DNA of 42,645 nt from Opitutaceae bacterium BACL24 MAG-120322-bin51 (GCA_905182435.1 CAJJBN010000020.1:1-42645), one strand, 5' to 3'; shown: positions 33,793 to 42,645, counted from the stretch's first letter. The notes: a model not told the origin generated them from the letters alone. Made by a program: numbers and translations.

Positions 33793-34314
33793 TTAATGGC
33801 TTGGCGTTGGAGGCGCTGGCAGTTTGAGCTCTTCGACCACGGTTAATTTGCCCTGTGGGTCGCAATTGGCACGCAAGCCGATGAAGCTTTGGTGGTATTG
33901 GTCAAAGTAGGGCCAGATTAAGGTGTGGTCGGTCTCGGGAATCTTAAGTTGATCAATCGCGTCGCGGCTGAAGAACTCAAAATGCCCTTCATCGATCGCG
34001 CCAGGCAGGTGGTTGGTCGGGATGCGACACTCAAATAGGAACATCAGCCAGTGGCTGGCGCCTTCGTAGCTCTTTTCTGAGACATAGCCGAAGCAGTGCA
34101 GATCCTGGTCGGATAATTCGAGTCCCACTTCCTCGTGGGCTTCGCGGCGAGCGCATTCGTAGGGCGATTCACCCGCGGCCATGTCGAGCTTGCCGCCGAT
34201 CGGGCTCCAGCAGCCTTTATTGGGGGCCTTCAAGCGTTGGATCAGCAAGTGTTCGCCTGCTGCGTTGCGAATGAAAATGAGTGCGCTGATTTTAAAAGGA
34301 AGTGACGTAGGCAT
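33793..34314 (-). CDS. NUDIX hydrolase
   Basis: A 173-residue NUDIX-fold protein. The box is GGKLDMAAGESPYECARREA followed by HEEVGLEL; the E-x7-REUxEExGU part is intact, and the glycine side has two extra residues (GGKLDMAAGE). FKISALIFIRNAAGEHLLIQ is the first strand, and PNKGCWSPIGGK precedes the box. Such enzymes hydrolyse nucleotide diphosphate derivatives in housecleaning; substrate unknown. It is convergent with recF. Confidence 0.87.
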   Translation of the reverse strand: MPTSLPFKISALIFIRNAAGEHLLIQRLKAPNKGCWSPIGGKLDMAAGESPYECARREAHEEVGLELSDQDLHCFGYVSEKSYEGASHWLMFLFECRIPTNHLPGAIDEGHFEFFSRDAIDQLKIPETDHTLIWPYFDQYHQSFIGLRANCDPQGKLTVVEELKLPAPPTPSH

Positions 34315-34727
34315 AGAGATTTACGTTTTGGTAAGCTGAGATTTGGCGCAAGTGTATTCGCGCGGATGTGGTCGGATCCTATGCTATCCTCGTTCGCCAA
34401 GTTGACGCTAGGTTGGGCGGGTGCACATTAATAGGCTTTTTTGAGTGAGAAAGTTATTGCTTTGGCAATCATCTCTACATAACCAATATACCTTCTGCCG
34501 TGCTTTTGTACGGCGTTTCAGTTTCTCCCCTCGCTGTAATGTCCCAATTCTCCGCCTCCGTTCTCCCATCTATCAATAGTTTTACTATTTGTGGCTGCGC
34601 GTGTATTGAGTGCATTGTAGGTTGGGTTTTAACTGAAACGAGGCCGTTGTTCTCGGAGTTCCGCTAACCCTTCCACCCCCGTGGTCAGCTATTTCGAGCT
34701 AATATACGTATTTTAATTTTTTTATCC
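34315..34727. other. Upstream region of the pilus operon
   Basis: About 410 bases without a recognisable gene. It should hold the promoter of the pilus operon. A TTGACG at 34402-34407 with a weak ACATTA 17 bases further is one poor candidate. An AT-rich stretch (about 34700-34725) lies just before the ATG. Confidence 0.35.
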
Positions 34728-36395
34728 ATGAGTTCATCTAAACGTTTAATCATTAACTGCGGCGCCAGTCGAGTCACTGCTGCGGTGGTTTCTTCGCACG
34801 CAGGGAGTCTTCGGATCGAAAAGTTGGTCACGGAAGAGCTTCAATACGATTTCTCAAATGAGGAAGCGATCCTGCCAAGTGTGGGCGCAGCGCTGAAGGT
34901 GTTGGCGCAGACTCACAAGCTTTCTGGTAAAGCGACGCTGATCATTCCTGGGAATCAGGTGCTAACGAAGACGATTCGCATCCCGCACATTGAAGAGGCT
35001 AAGCGTGCGCAGATTATCGCCTTTGAAGCACAGCAAAATATCCCTTATCCGCTAAACGAAGTGGTTTGGGATAGTCAGGTTGTCGGTGATGATGGTGTGG
35101 AGACTGAAGTGCTGTTCATTGCGGCGAAGTCAAACTTGGTGGATGAGTTTTGTGGTTATGTGTCTGCGGCGGGGTTTACGGCGGAGGGTATTAGTGCTGC
35201 GACGGTGCTGGATTATAATGCGCTCCAATTCGCGTACCCTGAATTGGATGACGATGTGCTGTTGATCAATATCGGTGCGCGTTCGACCAACCTACTGTTC
35301 CGCAATCCAGAGGGGTTCTTCGTGCGTAATATTCAGTTGGGCGGCAACTCACTTACGCAGAATATAGCCGACAGCCTCGGTAAGCCTTTCGTTCAAGCGG
35401 AGGCGGTGAAGCACAAGTTTTTTGCCGGGAAGAACGGCTATTCTGAGGATGACTCAGGTGCGCAGCTGCTAAACACCTGTTCCGAGTCGTTCATGCGCCG
35501 CATGAGCCAAGAGATTACGCGTTCAATCGTGAACTATCGCCGGCAGAAGGGCGGCGCCGCACCGAAGCGCATTTTGTTGAACGGTCGGGGTTCATTGTTG
35601 CAGGGCTTAGCCGAGCAACTGTCGACCACTCAAAAAGTGCCAGTCGAGTTTTTTGATCCACTGCAAAATGTCACGTTAGAAGGAACGATTGATACCGATA
35701 TCGATGTGCTACGTATGCAGACCAGTGAGATCATCGGTGAAGCCTGTCGCGGGATGATCCCAGATACCGCGGGAGTGAATCTACTGCCGGAGAGCATTCA
35801 AAGCGCGATGGCGTTTGCCCAGAAGAAACCTTTCATTTTAATTGCGGCGGCCTGCCTCGCGTTGGCACCGTTCCCTGCCTTAGTGGCCTTTAAGAGTGCC
35901 AACTCAGCCTATTCCGAGCAGGTGCAGGTGATTCAGTCTGGCCTTCAGCCACTACAGTCGAGTCTAGTGCAGATCCAAGACTTTCAAGCGCAAGCCGAAG
36001 TGGCTAGTCAAGCGATTCAACGCGTCGAAGGCTTGGTCAATTCTAAATCAAACTGGATTCAGTTCTTCGCCGAGCTGCAGGAGAGTCTTCACCTCGCCGA
36101 AGATGTGTGGCTGGATAAGCTCAATATTCTGCGTGAGCAGTCTGCGGATGGGAAGTCCTCCTATGAAGTGGTTGTCGATGGGCAGTTGCTTGTGCGTGAG
36201 GCTGTCAATGGCGCGGAGAATGTGGATGAAAACGCATTGTCCGATCAGCTGAAGAGCTTGCGTGCTAGTTTTGAAGATTCTGAGTTCATCGTCTCGTCGC
36301 ATTCACCTGTTATTACTTGGACCAAATTACAAGAAGGTCTCAATGTTCTCCCTTTCAGTATCAATTTGGTCGTGGATCCGGCTAAACCATTATAA
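34728..36395 (+). CDS. PilM-like pilus complex protein (Amuc_1101 family)
   Basis: A 555-residue protein. The first about 370 residues are a PilM/FtsA-type actin-like domain: LIINCGASRVTAAVVSSHAG, IPHIEEAKRAQIIAFEAQQN, IPYPLNEVVWDSQVVGDDG, LLINIGARSTNLLFRNPEGF (phosphate-2-like) and RSIVNYRRQKGGAAPKRILL. A transmembrane segment follows at about 364-382 (FILIAAACLALAPFPALVAF), then a periplasmic coiled-coil/PilN-like part. So it looks like a PilM-PilN fusion, as in the Akkermansia Amuc_1101 family. It is the first gene of the operon and is followed after five bases by the Amuc_1100-like gene. Confidence 0.85.
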   Translation: MSSSKRLIINCGASRVTAAVVSSHAGSLRIEKLVTEELQYDFSNEEAILPSVGAALKVLAQTHKLSGKATLIIPGNQVLTKTIRIPHIEEAKRAQIIAFEAQQNIPYPLNEVVWDSQVVGDDGVETEVLFIAAKSNLVDEFCGYVSAAGFTAEGISAATVLDYNALQFAYPELDDDVLLINIGARSTNLLFRNPEGFFVRNIQLGGNSLTQNIADSLGKPFVQAEAVKHKFFAGKNGYSEDDSGAQLLNTCSESFMRRMSQEITRSIVNYRRQKGGAAPKRILLNGRGSLLQGLAEQLSTTQKVPVEFFDPLQNVTLEGTIDTDIDVLRMQTSEIIGEACRGMIPDTAGVNLLPESIQSAMAFAQKKPFILIAAACLALAPFPALVAFKSANSAYSEQVQVIQSGLQPLQSSLVQIQDFQAQAEVASQAIQRVEGLVNSKSNWIQFFAELQESLHLAEDVWLDKLNILREQSADGKSSYEVVVDGQLLVREAVNGAENVDENALSDQLKSLRASFEDSEFIVSSHSPVITWTKLQEGLNVLPFSINLVVDPAKPL

Positions 36396-36400
36396 TTCCT

Positions 36401-37381
36401 ATGGGTTTATTTAAGAAAAATCCTGCCTTCTGTGCCTTCTGTGTGGTTGCTGTGCTCGTATTTGCGGCCGGCGCTGCGCTAGTCGTGATGGAATCCGGCA
36501 AGCTCTCGACGTCGAAGCAAAAAGTTGCAAGTGCAGATAGCCAAATTAACGGCTTACTGGCTGCGAACCCGGCTCCGACTCCTGCAAATGTGCAAGCTGC
36601 CCAGCAAAATGCTGAAGCGCTGAGCGCTAAATTGCTAAGTATTCGCGAGAATCTACAGCGTGGCTCACGCTTAACGATTTCGAATGACGGCACGCGAGTC
36701 ATGTCTGGCTTGCAGAAGTATATATCCAATTATCGCAGGCAAGTCGCGTCGCATATTAATGCGGCGCAGGTCGCAGCGCCGATTCAGATCCCGGATGATT
36801 TCGCGTTCGGTTTTGAGAAATATCTTAAAACGACGAATATTTCAGAAGATTCGAGCATCGTGCCTCAGTTGGATAAGCAGCGCCAGGTGCTGAGCTACAT
36901 TCTGAATCAACTGATTGCGGCTGATCCGGCCGGCATTCAAGTCGTGGAGCGTGAACTCCTGGGAAGTGCGGACACTAAGGTGTCTGGCTTTCAAATCAAC
37001 CCAGCCGTCTCAGCTCGCGTGCCAGGTGCGATCGATACGCTCGCCTTTCGCGTGACGTTTACCGGCTATACACCGACCCTACGTAAGTTTCTCAACAATC
37101 TAGCGCAGTTTGATCTGCCGATCGTGGTGCGCAGTGTCGTTGCGGATCGTCCGGCGACCAATGCGAAAGCCGCAAAATCGAAGCAAAGCAAGGCGAGCAA
37201 CATTGACGATATCTTCAGTGTGTTCGGTGGGTCTTCTGCCCCTGCTGAGGCCGCCTCAGCAAAGGCTGCACCGCAAGCCAATCAAACACCTGTGATCTCC
37301 GAGACAGAATCCAGCTTTACCGTGACTCTTGAATTTATCGAAATCATCCTGCCCTCTAATTCTGAGGAGAACCCTGCTTAA
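36401..37381 (+). CDS. Amuc_1100 family pilus-associated protein
   Basis: A 326-residue single-pass envelope protein. The N-terminus is CAFCVVAVLVFAAGAALVVM, a membrane anchor, followed by a coiled-coil of about 60 residues. After that comes a ferredoxin-like region with FTGYTPTLRKFLNNLAQF and FTVTLEFIEIILP at the end. Size, topology and place between a PilM-like and a PilO-like gene fit Akkermansia Amuc_1100 (known as a TLR2 agonist in that organism). Identification rests on synteny and architecture; I cannot align it here. Its role is probably structural, comparable to PilO. Confidence 0.72.
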   Translation: MGLFKKNPAFCAFCVVAVLVFAAGAALVVMESGKLSTSKQKVASADSQINGLLAANPAPTPANVQAAQQNAEALSAKLLSIRENLQRGSRLTISNDGTRVMSGLQKYISNYRRQVASHINAAQVAAPIQIPDDFAFGFEKYLKTTNISEDSSIVPQLDKQRQVLSYILNQLIAADPAGIQVVERELLGSADTKVSGFQINPAVSARVPGAIDTLAFRVTFTGYTPTLRKFLNNLAQFDLPIVVRSVVADRPATNAKAAKSKQSKASNIDDIFSVFGGSSAPAEAASAKAAPQANQTPVISETESSFTVTLEFIEIILPSNSEENPA

Positions 37382-37387
37382 TCTCAC

Positions 37388-38287
37388 ATGAATAAAATAT
37401 ACGATAAACTGCTACTCGCAGTCGCTGTATTAGCACTCCTCGCGAGTGTTGGGTTTTATGTGATGAAATCGGCAGAGCTGCCTACGGCTGCGTTGCAGCT
37501 TGGCCAGCCGAACGACAATCCATATCAAGTGATTCCCGTACCAACCTCGTCTGCAGTCACGGTCACGTGGCCGCAGGCTGCAGAGACCAGTCAGCAGCCT
37601 ACGGATGAGCTCTACGATGTGTTTACGCCGCCAAAGATTTGGGTCAATGCGGACGGTTCTTTTGGCTTCAAGTCTCCCATCGATAAGACCCTGCCAAAGC
37701 CGCCATTTGGCATTTATCTGGCGAAAATCGAACGTGATCCGTATCGCCTCCAGATCGAAGGCTATATCGAAGAAGACTTAAACGATGCCTCCAAGAGCTT
37801 GGTGCTACTGTTCGACGAAGAGCTGCAGCAGCAGGTGCGTGCCCGCGTCGGCCAAGCGAAGGCGAAGTCCGAGTTTATCCTCGTAGACTTTACCATCGAG
37901 CGGGTTAAAGACAAGGACGGCAATATCTCTAAGAACGTGAATGTGACCTTACTGGATCAGCGCTCAGGCGAACAAGTCATTCTCACGCACGGTGAGCGCT
38001 TGTACCATGATAGCACCACGATCATTCTACGTTCGGACCAAGATGCATCGGTTGAAATTGTACTCGATGAAGCGCCCCAAGCGTTCGAAACCCCTGCAGG
38101 CAAATACCTGTTACAGGAAATAAACCTTGAAGCATCCAGCGTCACAGTAAAGAAACTAGCGAATCAGGAGCTCGAATTGGACTCTGAGACCGAGCAACTC
38201 TACCTGACTACCTCAAACGAAGCAGAAATCCCCACCACCGCAGACCCTGAACCCGAATCCGATCAATCCTTCGATTTCAATTTCTAA
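37388..38287 (+). CDS. Amuc_1099 family pilus-like system protein
   Basis: A 299-residue protein with an N-terminal membrane anchor (KLLLAVAVLALLASVGFYVM), then a Pro-rich periplasmic segment, YDVFTPPKIWVNADGSFGFK, a beta-rich domain (VNVTLLDQRSGEQVILTHGE) and an acidic C-terminus. It lies between the Amuc_1100-like gene and the secretin, six bases after the former. The order matches the Amuc_1101-1100-1099-1098 cluster. It may correspond to PilP as a link to the secretin; this is inference. Confidence 0.7.
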   Translation: MNKIYDKLLLAVAVLALLASVGFYVMKSAELPTAALQLGQPNDNPYQVIPVPTSSAVTVTWPQAAETSQQPTDELYDVFTPPKIWVNADGSFGFKSPIDKTLPKPPFGIYLAKIERDPYRLQIEGYIEEDLNDASKSLVLLFDEELQQQVRARVGQAKAKSEFILVDFTIERVKDKDGNISKNVNVTLLDQRSGEQVILTHGERLYHDSTTIILRSDQDASVEIVLDEAPQAFETPAGKYLLQEINLEASSVTVKKLANQELELDSETEQLYLTTSNEAEIPTTADPEPESDQSFDFNF

Positions 38288-38315
38288 GACTCAAAAAATT
38301 TAACAAATAGCCACC

Positions 38316-41128
38316 ATGCTACCTCTAAATATGAAAAAATATCTCGCCGCACCAAAGCGCGCCTCAGCCATCCTGATGGCTGCCGCGCTTGTAACCTTTA
38401 CTGTCGTCGGGCCACCAGTGGCCGAGGCACAAAATGCACCTGAGAAAATTCAGCTGATGGCCGCAGCGCTGCGCGCTCGTGATTCGGGCGACCTCACGCT
38501 GGCCAAGAATAAGACAGAAGAGCTGATCAAGATCGCGCCGAACGATAGCAACGTGCAACGTCTGCTCGTTTCGATCAACAAGGACCTTGATCGCAGCGCA
38601 GCGAGTGGCGCCGTCTTTGGCCAAGCAGCAGATGCGTCGATCGACGCGGTGATGACTACTCAGACTGCGACGGCTCAGTCGACGCCGGCTAAGGCACCTG
38701 CTGAGCCCAAGGTGGCTGCTAAGCCCAAGGTGGCAGCTCCCTCAGTCGCAGACTCACTCGTCGCCGCCGCAGCCGCCGATCAGGATGCGAAGATTGCCGC
38801 CGCTGAAAATGCGCTCGACGAAGCAGAGCAACTTGCAGAGCTCGGTGCTTATGCGGACGCCGCTGGATTGCTCAATGCAGCGAGTGGCAGCCTCACACTC
38901 AACACGTCGACTGCAGACGTGCTCGACGATCTCGAAGATGCCAAGGCAGCCATCGTGTTGACCGAAGCCAAAGCACTGGCGGCATCTGGCGATGCCAAGG
39001 GCGCGGAGGCACTGCTCGAAGACTATCGCGCAGCAGGTGGCAATTCCAAGGCAGCCAAATCGTTGGCAACCGATCTGGATCGTCAGATTTCGAATCCATA
39101 CGACCTGTCGATTCAAGACATCAGCCCTGAATATGTGGCACAAAGCAAAATTGTTCGTGATCTGCTGACACGTGGCCGTGCCCAGTATCTGAACGGTGAT
39201 TACGACGGTGCCGCTGCGACATTCAAAGAAGTTGAGGCGCGCGACGCAAATAATGCCGAAGCGAAACTGTTCCAAACTCGTATTGCCGAGATTCTCGGCG
39301 GGATTCACGCTCAGAATCAATATAAGACCCGTGAGCAGATGCTGACCGAAGTCGACCAAGGTGGGAACGTCCCAAGGTATTTGATGTCAACACCGGCGCA
39401 CAAGTTGTTGATGCGGGCGATAGCAGCACGCAGCGCAAGTTGAGCAGCATTATTATCCCACAGGTTAATTTTTCTGGGATGGAATTGACGCGTGTGATTG
39501 AAACACTCTCCGAGCTCTCGGTGGAATATGATCCAGAGCGTGTCGGCGTAAATATTGTCGTGTTGTTTAATCGCGAGCAGAGCAATCCACGGGTGAACAT
39601 CAGCCTGCGTAATTTGAATCTCGATCGTATTTTGCAGTTCGTCACCCAACAGGTGAACTTCGCTTACGACGTCGGTGCGGATGCAGTCACCGTCGCTCCG
39701 AGCGATGGCTTAGATGGTACGTCTAATACCATCACCGAGTTCTTCCCGATTTCACGCGCAACTGTGATTCGATTGACTGGATTTCGTGATGGTGGCGGCT
39801 CGTCCGGTGGCGGTTCAGTCGATCCATTTGCAGCCCCCTCCAGTGGTGGTTCCAGCGCACCTTCGCAAAACGACGAAGTCGAGGCATTGCAGGTCTTCTT
39901 CCAAAGTGCAGGCGTTAACTTTGATCTACCAGGCGCGAGTCTCGCGTTTGACGGTGAGCAACTCATCATCACACAAAGCCGCCGCAACCTTGAGCGCATG
40001 CGCGTCATCCTGCGTAACTACAACGAAGTGAAGCAAGTTGAGATCGAAGCGAAGTTCCTTGAAGTCCAACAGGGCGACCTCGAAGAGCTCGGCTTCGACT
40101 GGACGGTGAATCGATGGAGCCTTCCTTGTTCGATCCGTCACGCCTTGCCTGTTCTTGGAAATGATGGCGACCAGTTAATGTATAATCGCAGTGCCTCAAT
40201 GCAGAATCGCAATCTAAGCTCCGCGTTCACTACTGGGCTCCAAGCCTCGGCAGTTAGAATTGATGGTGAGATCGCGGCGGTGAATTCAGCGCCTAGCCTT
40301 ACCTCTGTGATTGACTTAGCGAATCGCGCTACAGATACTCTTCACCGCGACTGGCTGGTCTGTGGCGGTGCGGATGTCGATCTCGCGATCAGAGCACTGT
40401 CGCGTAAGACGGGCAGTGATTTAATGAGTGCGCCCAAGGTCACCGTGCTTTCTGGTAAGCGTGCCACCATCACCGTGGCACAAGAGCTGCGCTACCCAGA
40501 AAGCTATGGCGACATCGAGTCGACCGTGTCTTCGGGTGGTGGTAGCAATAATAACAGCGGCGGCAGTAGTGGCGGTGGTATCTCCATCACTGCGGGTACC
40601 CCGCAAGATTTCGTCACACGTAATGTCGGTGTTGAAATGACCGTCACTCCAAACGTTGAGAACGATGATACCATCAGCCTCATCTTGGAGCCACGTGTCA
40701 CAGAGTTTGAAGGCTTTGTCGAATACGGTGGTCCCAGTGTTGCGCTCAGGTGGTCGTGACGGTCGACCGTCCCGCTGGCTTCTATCAGCCGATCTTTCTC
40801 GGTGCGTGAAATCACCACCGAAGTGACTGTCTACGACGGTGCGACCGTGGTGATGGGTGGATTGACTCGTGATGAAGTGAAGACCGTCAATGATAAGGTG
40901 CCAATTTTGGGTGACATTCCAGGCATCGGTCGTCTGTTCCGTTCCGAAGGGGAGTCGCGCCAAAAGCGTAATCTGTTGATCTTCGTCACGGCCAATCTGG
41001 TCAGCCCAGGTGGTTCGCCAGCACGCCAGAACTATCGTAACGTGAATGCGAACTCATTGTTCCAGAATCCAACGATCATGACGCCTGCTGGCACCGTGAA
41101 TCGCTCGATCGACGCAGTCGCGGAGTAG
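38316..41128 (+). CDS. Type IV pilus-like secretin (Amuc_1098 family), with three frameshifts
   Basis: Outer-membrane secretin, about 937 codons in total. The N-terminal part (38316 to about 39360) has a signal peptide (ILMAAALVTFTVVGPPVAEA) and a TPR-like helical region with RARDSGDLTLAKNKTEELIK and RGRAQYLNGDYDGAAATFKE. After a one-base loss near 39360 the frame continues WERPKVFDVNTGAQVVDAGD, SSIIIPQVNFSGMELTRVIE (secretin/TonB short domain), EIEAKFLEVQQGDLEELGFD and the secretin core RKTGSDLMSAPKVTVLSGKR. Near 40745 and 40795 two indels shift out and back; between them the other frame reads VVVTVDRPAGFYQPIF. The end is VPILGDIPGIGRLFRSEGES. Around 40115-40160 a further compensating pair is possible (MEPSLFDPSR in the next frame). 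Confidence 0.85.
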
Positions 41129-41152
41129 TTTAACTCTAGCAGTTTCTTGCAA

Positions 41153-41181
41153 AAGCCCGCCGGCATTCGGCGGGCTTTTTT
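41153..41181 (+). terminator. Rho-independent terminator of the pilus operon
   Basis: A 10-bp stem AAGCCCGCCG (41153-41162) with its complement at 41168-41177, 5-base loop and a T run, about 25 bases after the secretin stop. Confidence 0.93.
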
Positions 41182-41289
41182 GTGTTTGCCCTGCGCGGTA
41201 TCCGAGCTTCCGCGTAGCCGTTCCGAGCCAGTCCGCTGGCGACAACCCTCAATCGTGAGATTGTGGAGCATCGTGCCAGTAATTACCAA

Positions 41290-41594
41290 AGTCTGAGGAC
41301 ATCGGTTCGATGTGCCAGAAAGTGTAGGCTCATCGTGCGTTTGTGCCCTTGTATGGCATTCTCTGTTTGCGAGCTCACTGCTCTGCTTGTCGCTGATGCG
41401 CTTTCCGCGCTCAAAGGCAGCAGACGCGATCACGGCCATAACGCCTTTTCGCGCACTCACCTGGTTGGTTGAACTTCGTAACGCTGAGCGATCTGCTTGA
41501 TCGTCTTCTTGTGCTTCATCGCCTGTAGGTGGACCTTTGATTTTATCTGTGGAATATTCCGAGCGCAGCGACACCTGCCATGTTATGCGTATTC
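41290..41594 (-). pseudogene. Remnant of an IS3-family transposase orfA
   Basis: Pieces in two frames give an OrfA-like N-terminus: PQIKSKVHLQAMKHKKTIKQ, then IAQRYEVQPTR before a break. The neighbouring frame continues QVSARKGVMAVIASAAFERG and KRISDKQSSELA. This is the helix-turn-helix part of IS3/IS911 OrfA (KxKVALxA...LAxxYxVxPTQVSxWKK...xFERG). The leucine zipper end and the DDE orfB are absent, so it is a decayed copy. Confidence 0.65.
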
Positions 41595-41726
41595 GCTCCA
41601 TAGGTCGATTTTCTTATTATCGACCCAACTAAACCACTTGTCCATTCTTTCGGGGCTACTGCTGTCTTTCTGAACACCCTTAAAGAAGTGATGATTAAAG
41701 AAATTTCGTGTGGCACAGAGTTCCAG
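41583..41726 (-). pseudogene. Unidentified C-terminal gene fragment next to the IS remnant
   Basis: A 47-codon open stretch without a standard start reads LELCATRNFFNHHFFKGVQK, then DSSSPERMDKWFSWVDNKKI and DLWSEYA before its stop. Its composition is protein-like, and the frame is closed upstream. I do not recognise the family. It borders the IS3 remnant, so it may be a gene broken by that insertion. Confidence 0.35.
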
Positions 41727-41999
41727 TTAGTTGCTGGATTTTGCTGATTTCTTATCTCAGTGAGGGGCGCAATTTTTATTTAAACTTAAGAATGCCGAGA
41801 ACCCAGTGCTATTTGTATCTTGTTTATCTGCTACGTGCCAGATGGTGAGTCTTTTTTTTAGGTCTGCCTCTGTTTAAGAGGCCGTGTACGCTGGCCTTGC
41901 TTTTTTCATGTTAACGTGTAATTAGTTACTGCAAACGAGTATTTTAAGAATATTCTTGCACTATAACGTGCACTTTGGGTTAGTAGCGGATTAATACTT
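41727..41999. other. AT-rich upstream region with a small palindrome
   Basis: No gene seen. At 41957-41972 TGCAC-TATAAC-GTGCA forms a 5-bp inverted repeat, with the ATG of the next gene 28 bases further, a possible operator or promoter element. Confidence 0.3.
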
Positions 42000-42352
42000 A
42001 TGATATCCCTCCCTCCTCACTTTTATCGATGGCTTCGAGCACTTCCCCTCCTCTTGGCTCTCTTCGCCAGTGCCGTCAGTGCCGTCAGCGCCGATGCGCA
42101 GGCTCCAGTCATCATCAGTGAGTGTGAGGTCGTTGCAGTGTTGGGGCAGTCATTTCACTACGAAATCCAAGCGGACAATCAAGCGCTTGGATATTCCGTC
42201 ACTAATCTGCCGCATTCAATAAAGTGTGAAGAGAATCGTTTAATCGGCACAGCCTTGGAGCTCGGTCAGTATTTTTAACAGTATACGCAAAAGTCCTGAG
42301 GGTCAGCGAGCCCCAGACTCTGAACATCATCGCTAAGCCTAACCGCCATTAA
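42000..42352 (+). CDS. Exported Ig-like (He_PIG type) domain protein, frameshifted
   Basis: Starts MISLPPHFYRWLRALPLLLA with a signal peptide ending about SAVSADA. One putative Ig domain follows: APVIISECEVVAVLGQSFHY, EIQADNQALGYSVTNLPHSI, and NRLIGTALELGQYF. The frame stops at 42278 in a T run. One missing T there would continue LTVYAKVLRVSEPQTLNIIA to KPNRH and a stop at 42350-42352, which restores the last strand of the domain. About 117 residues if corrected. It is probably a secreted or surface protein; family members often carry many such domains, so this one is short. Confidence 0.65.
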
Positions 42353-42358
42353 TTTTTT

Positions 42359-42645
42359 ATGAAACGAATAGTCAAATTTTTATCAGTTTTATCGGTATCC
42401 CTGCTCGTAACCACGAGCGCCTATGGGAGTCTCCCTATTAAGGCTTCGACCATCAGTGGCCATCAGGGCACTTATGCCGTCGATGATGAAGTGGTCTTCA
42501 ACGTGACCTTTACCAATTCCACTAAAGTCGTGGAGGCGAAAAAGGATATCACGACTGAAGCCGAAGCAAGCGCGGCCAATCTGGTCAGCCCAGGTGGTTC
42601 ACCAGCACGCCAGAACTATCGTAACGTGAATGCGAACTCATTGTT
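42359..42645 (+). CDS. Exported protein, 3' end cut, ending in a copy of the secretin tail
   Basis: The first 95 codons start MKRIVKFLSVLSVSLLVTTS, a signal peptide. They continue ASTISGHQGTYAVDDEVVFN and VTFTNSTKVV, which resembles the repeated beta-sandwich segments (GxYxxGDxVxFxVTF) of large bacterial adhesins. From codon 72 on the sequence is AANLVSPGGSPARQNYRNVN, in frame with and nearly identical to the C-terminus of the secretin. It may be a real shared tail or a misjoin at the end of the contig. Confidence 0.55.
   Translation, partial: MKRIVKFLSVLSVSLLVTTSAYGSLPIKASTISGHQGTYAVDDEVVFNVTFTNSTKVVEAKKDITTEAEASAANLVSPGGSPARQNYRNVNANSL
42573..42645 (+). repeat. 73-bp copy of the secretin 3' coding sequence at the window end
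   Basis: Matches 40989-41061 with a single difference (A for G at about 42601), and runs to the last base of the window. Confidence 0.92.

Overview
The window looks like one contig from a member of the Verrucomicrobiota, most likely class Opitutia, order Puniceicoccales (Coraliomargarita or Lentimonas relatives). I infer this from the pilus operon at 34.7-41.1 kb, which has the gene content and order of the Akkermansia Amuc_1101-1100-1099-1098 pilus-like cluster, from the PPi-type phosphofructokinase, and from the intergenic hairpin repeats. The sequence starts inside purB and stops inside an open gene, so both ends are cut.

Layout. 0-1.9 kb: end of purB, then pfp with a clear terminator. 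1.9-2.7 kb: an array of nine 77-bp units, each carrying a REP-like hairpin. 3.0-10.3 kb: a lipid-modification island with an NTF2-like lipoprotein, an FAD amine-oxidase-type protein, DUF1365, an ECF sigma factor with a zinc-finger anti-sigma-like partner, a cyclopropane-synthase-type methyltransferase, DUF1295, a fatty-acid desaturase and an SRPBCC protein. 10.4-11.6 kb: a REP-associated tyrosine transposase (RAYT) bracketed by REP hairpins, a 36-bp tandem array and a pair of 50-bp direct repeats. 11.7-17.7 kb: murA, an Arg/Glu- and NRGG-repeat protein, and a SWIM/SNF2 pair. 17.8-19.5 kb: a ParE-type toxin-antitoxin pair followed by a second hairpin array of about 200-bp units. 19.7-25.2 kb: a MazG/dUTPase-like protein, a CPBP protease, and an operon resembling Agrobacterium attEFGH (ABC ATPase, large FtsX-like permease, AttH/CrtC lipocalin). 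25.3-34.3 kb: VapBC, an exonuclease, a disrupted M3 oligopeptidase, an enoyl-reductase-like MDR protein, a TPR-LysM lipoprotein, a cysteine desulfurase, recF and a NUDIX protein. 34.7-41.1 kb: the pilus operon. 41.1-42.6 kb: a decayed IS3 orfA, an Ig-like protein and a truncated exported protein.

The most interesting signal is the hairpin family. Three sequence variants (A in both arrays, B paired with A, C around the RAYT) share one constant frame, GGAGG - 6-nt arm - CTCCGT - complementary arm - C. The arms differ between variants but always stay complementary. This is covariation of the kind expected for a REP/RAYT system, and the GGAG head can also pair with the CTCC in the loop. Half-copies of the element occur in the 36-bp array and inside the M3 peptidase gene.

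Caution: at least twelve genes-internal frame changes (sigma factor, anti-sigma, NRGG protein, SNF2, ABC ATPase, M3 peptidase, secretin, Ig-like protein) look like single-base indels. Several restore the frame within tens of bases. Sequencing error is the simplest explanation, and the CDS spans below are given across these breaks.
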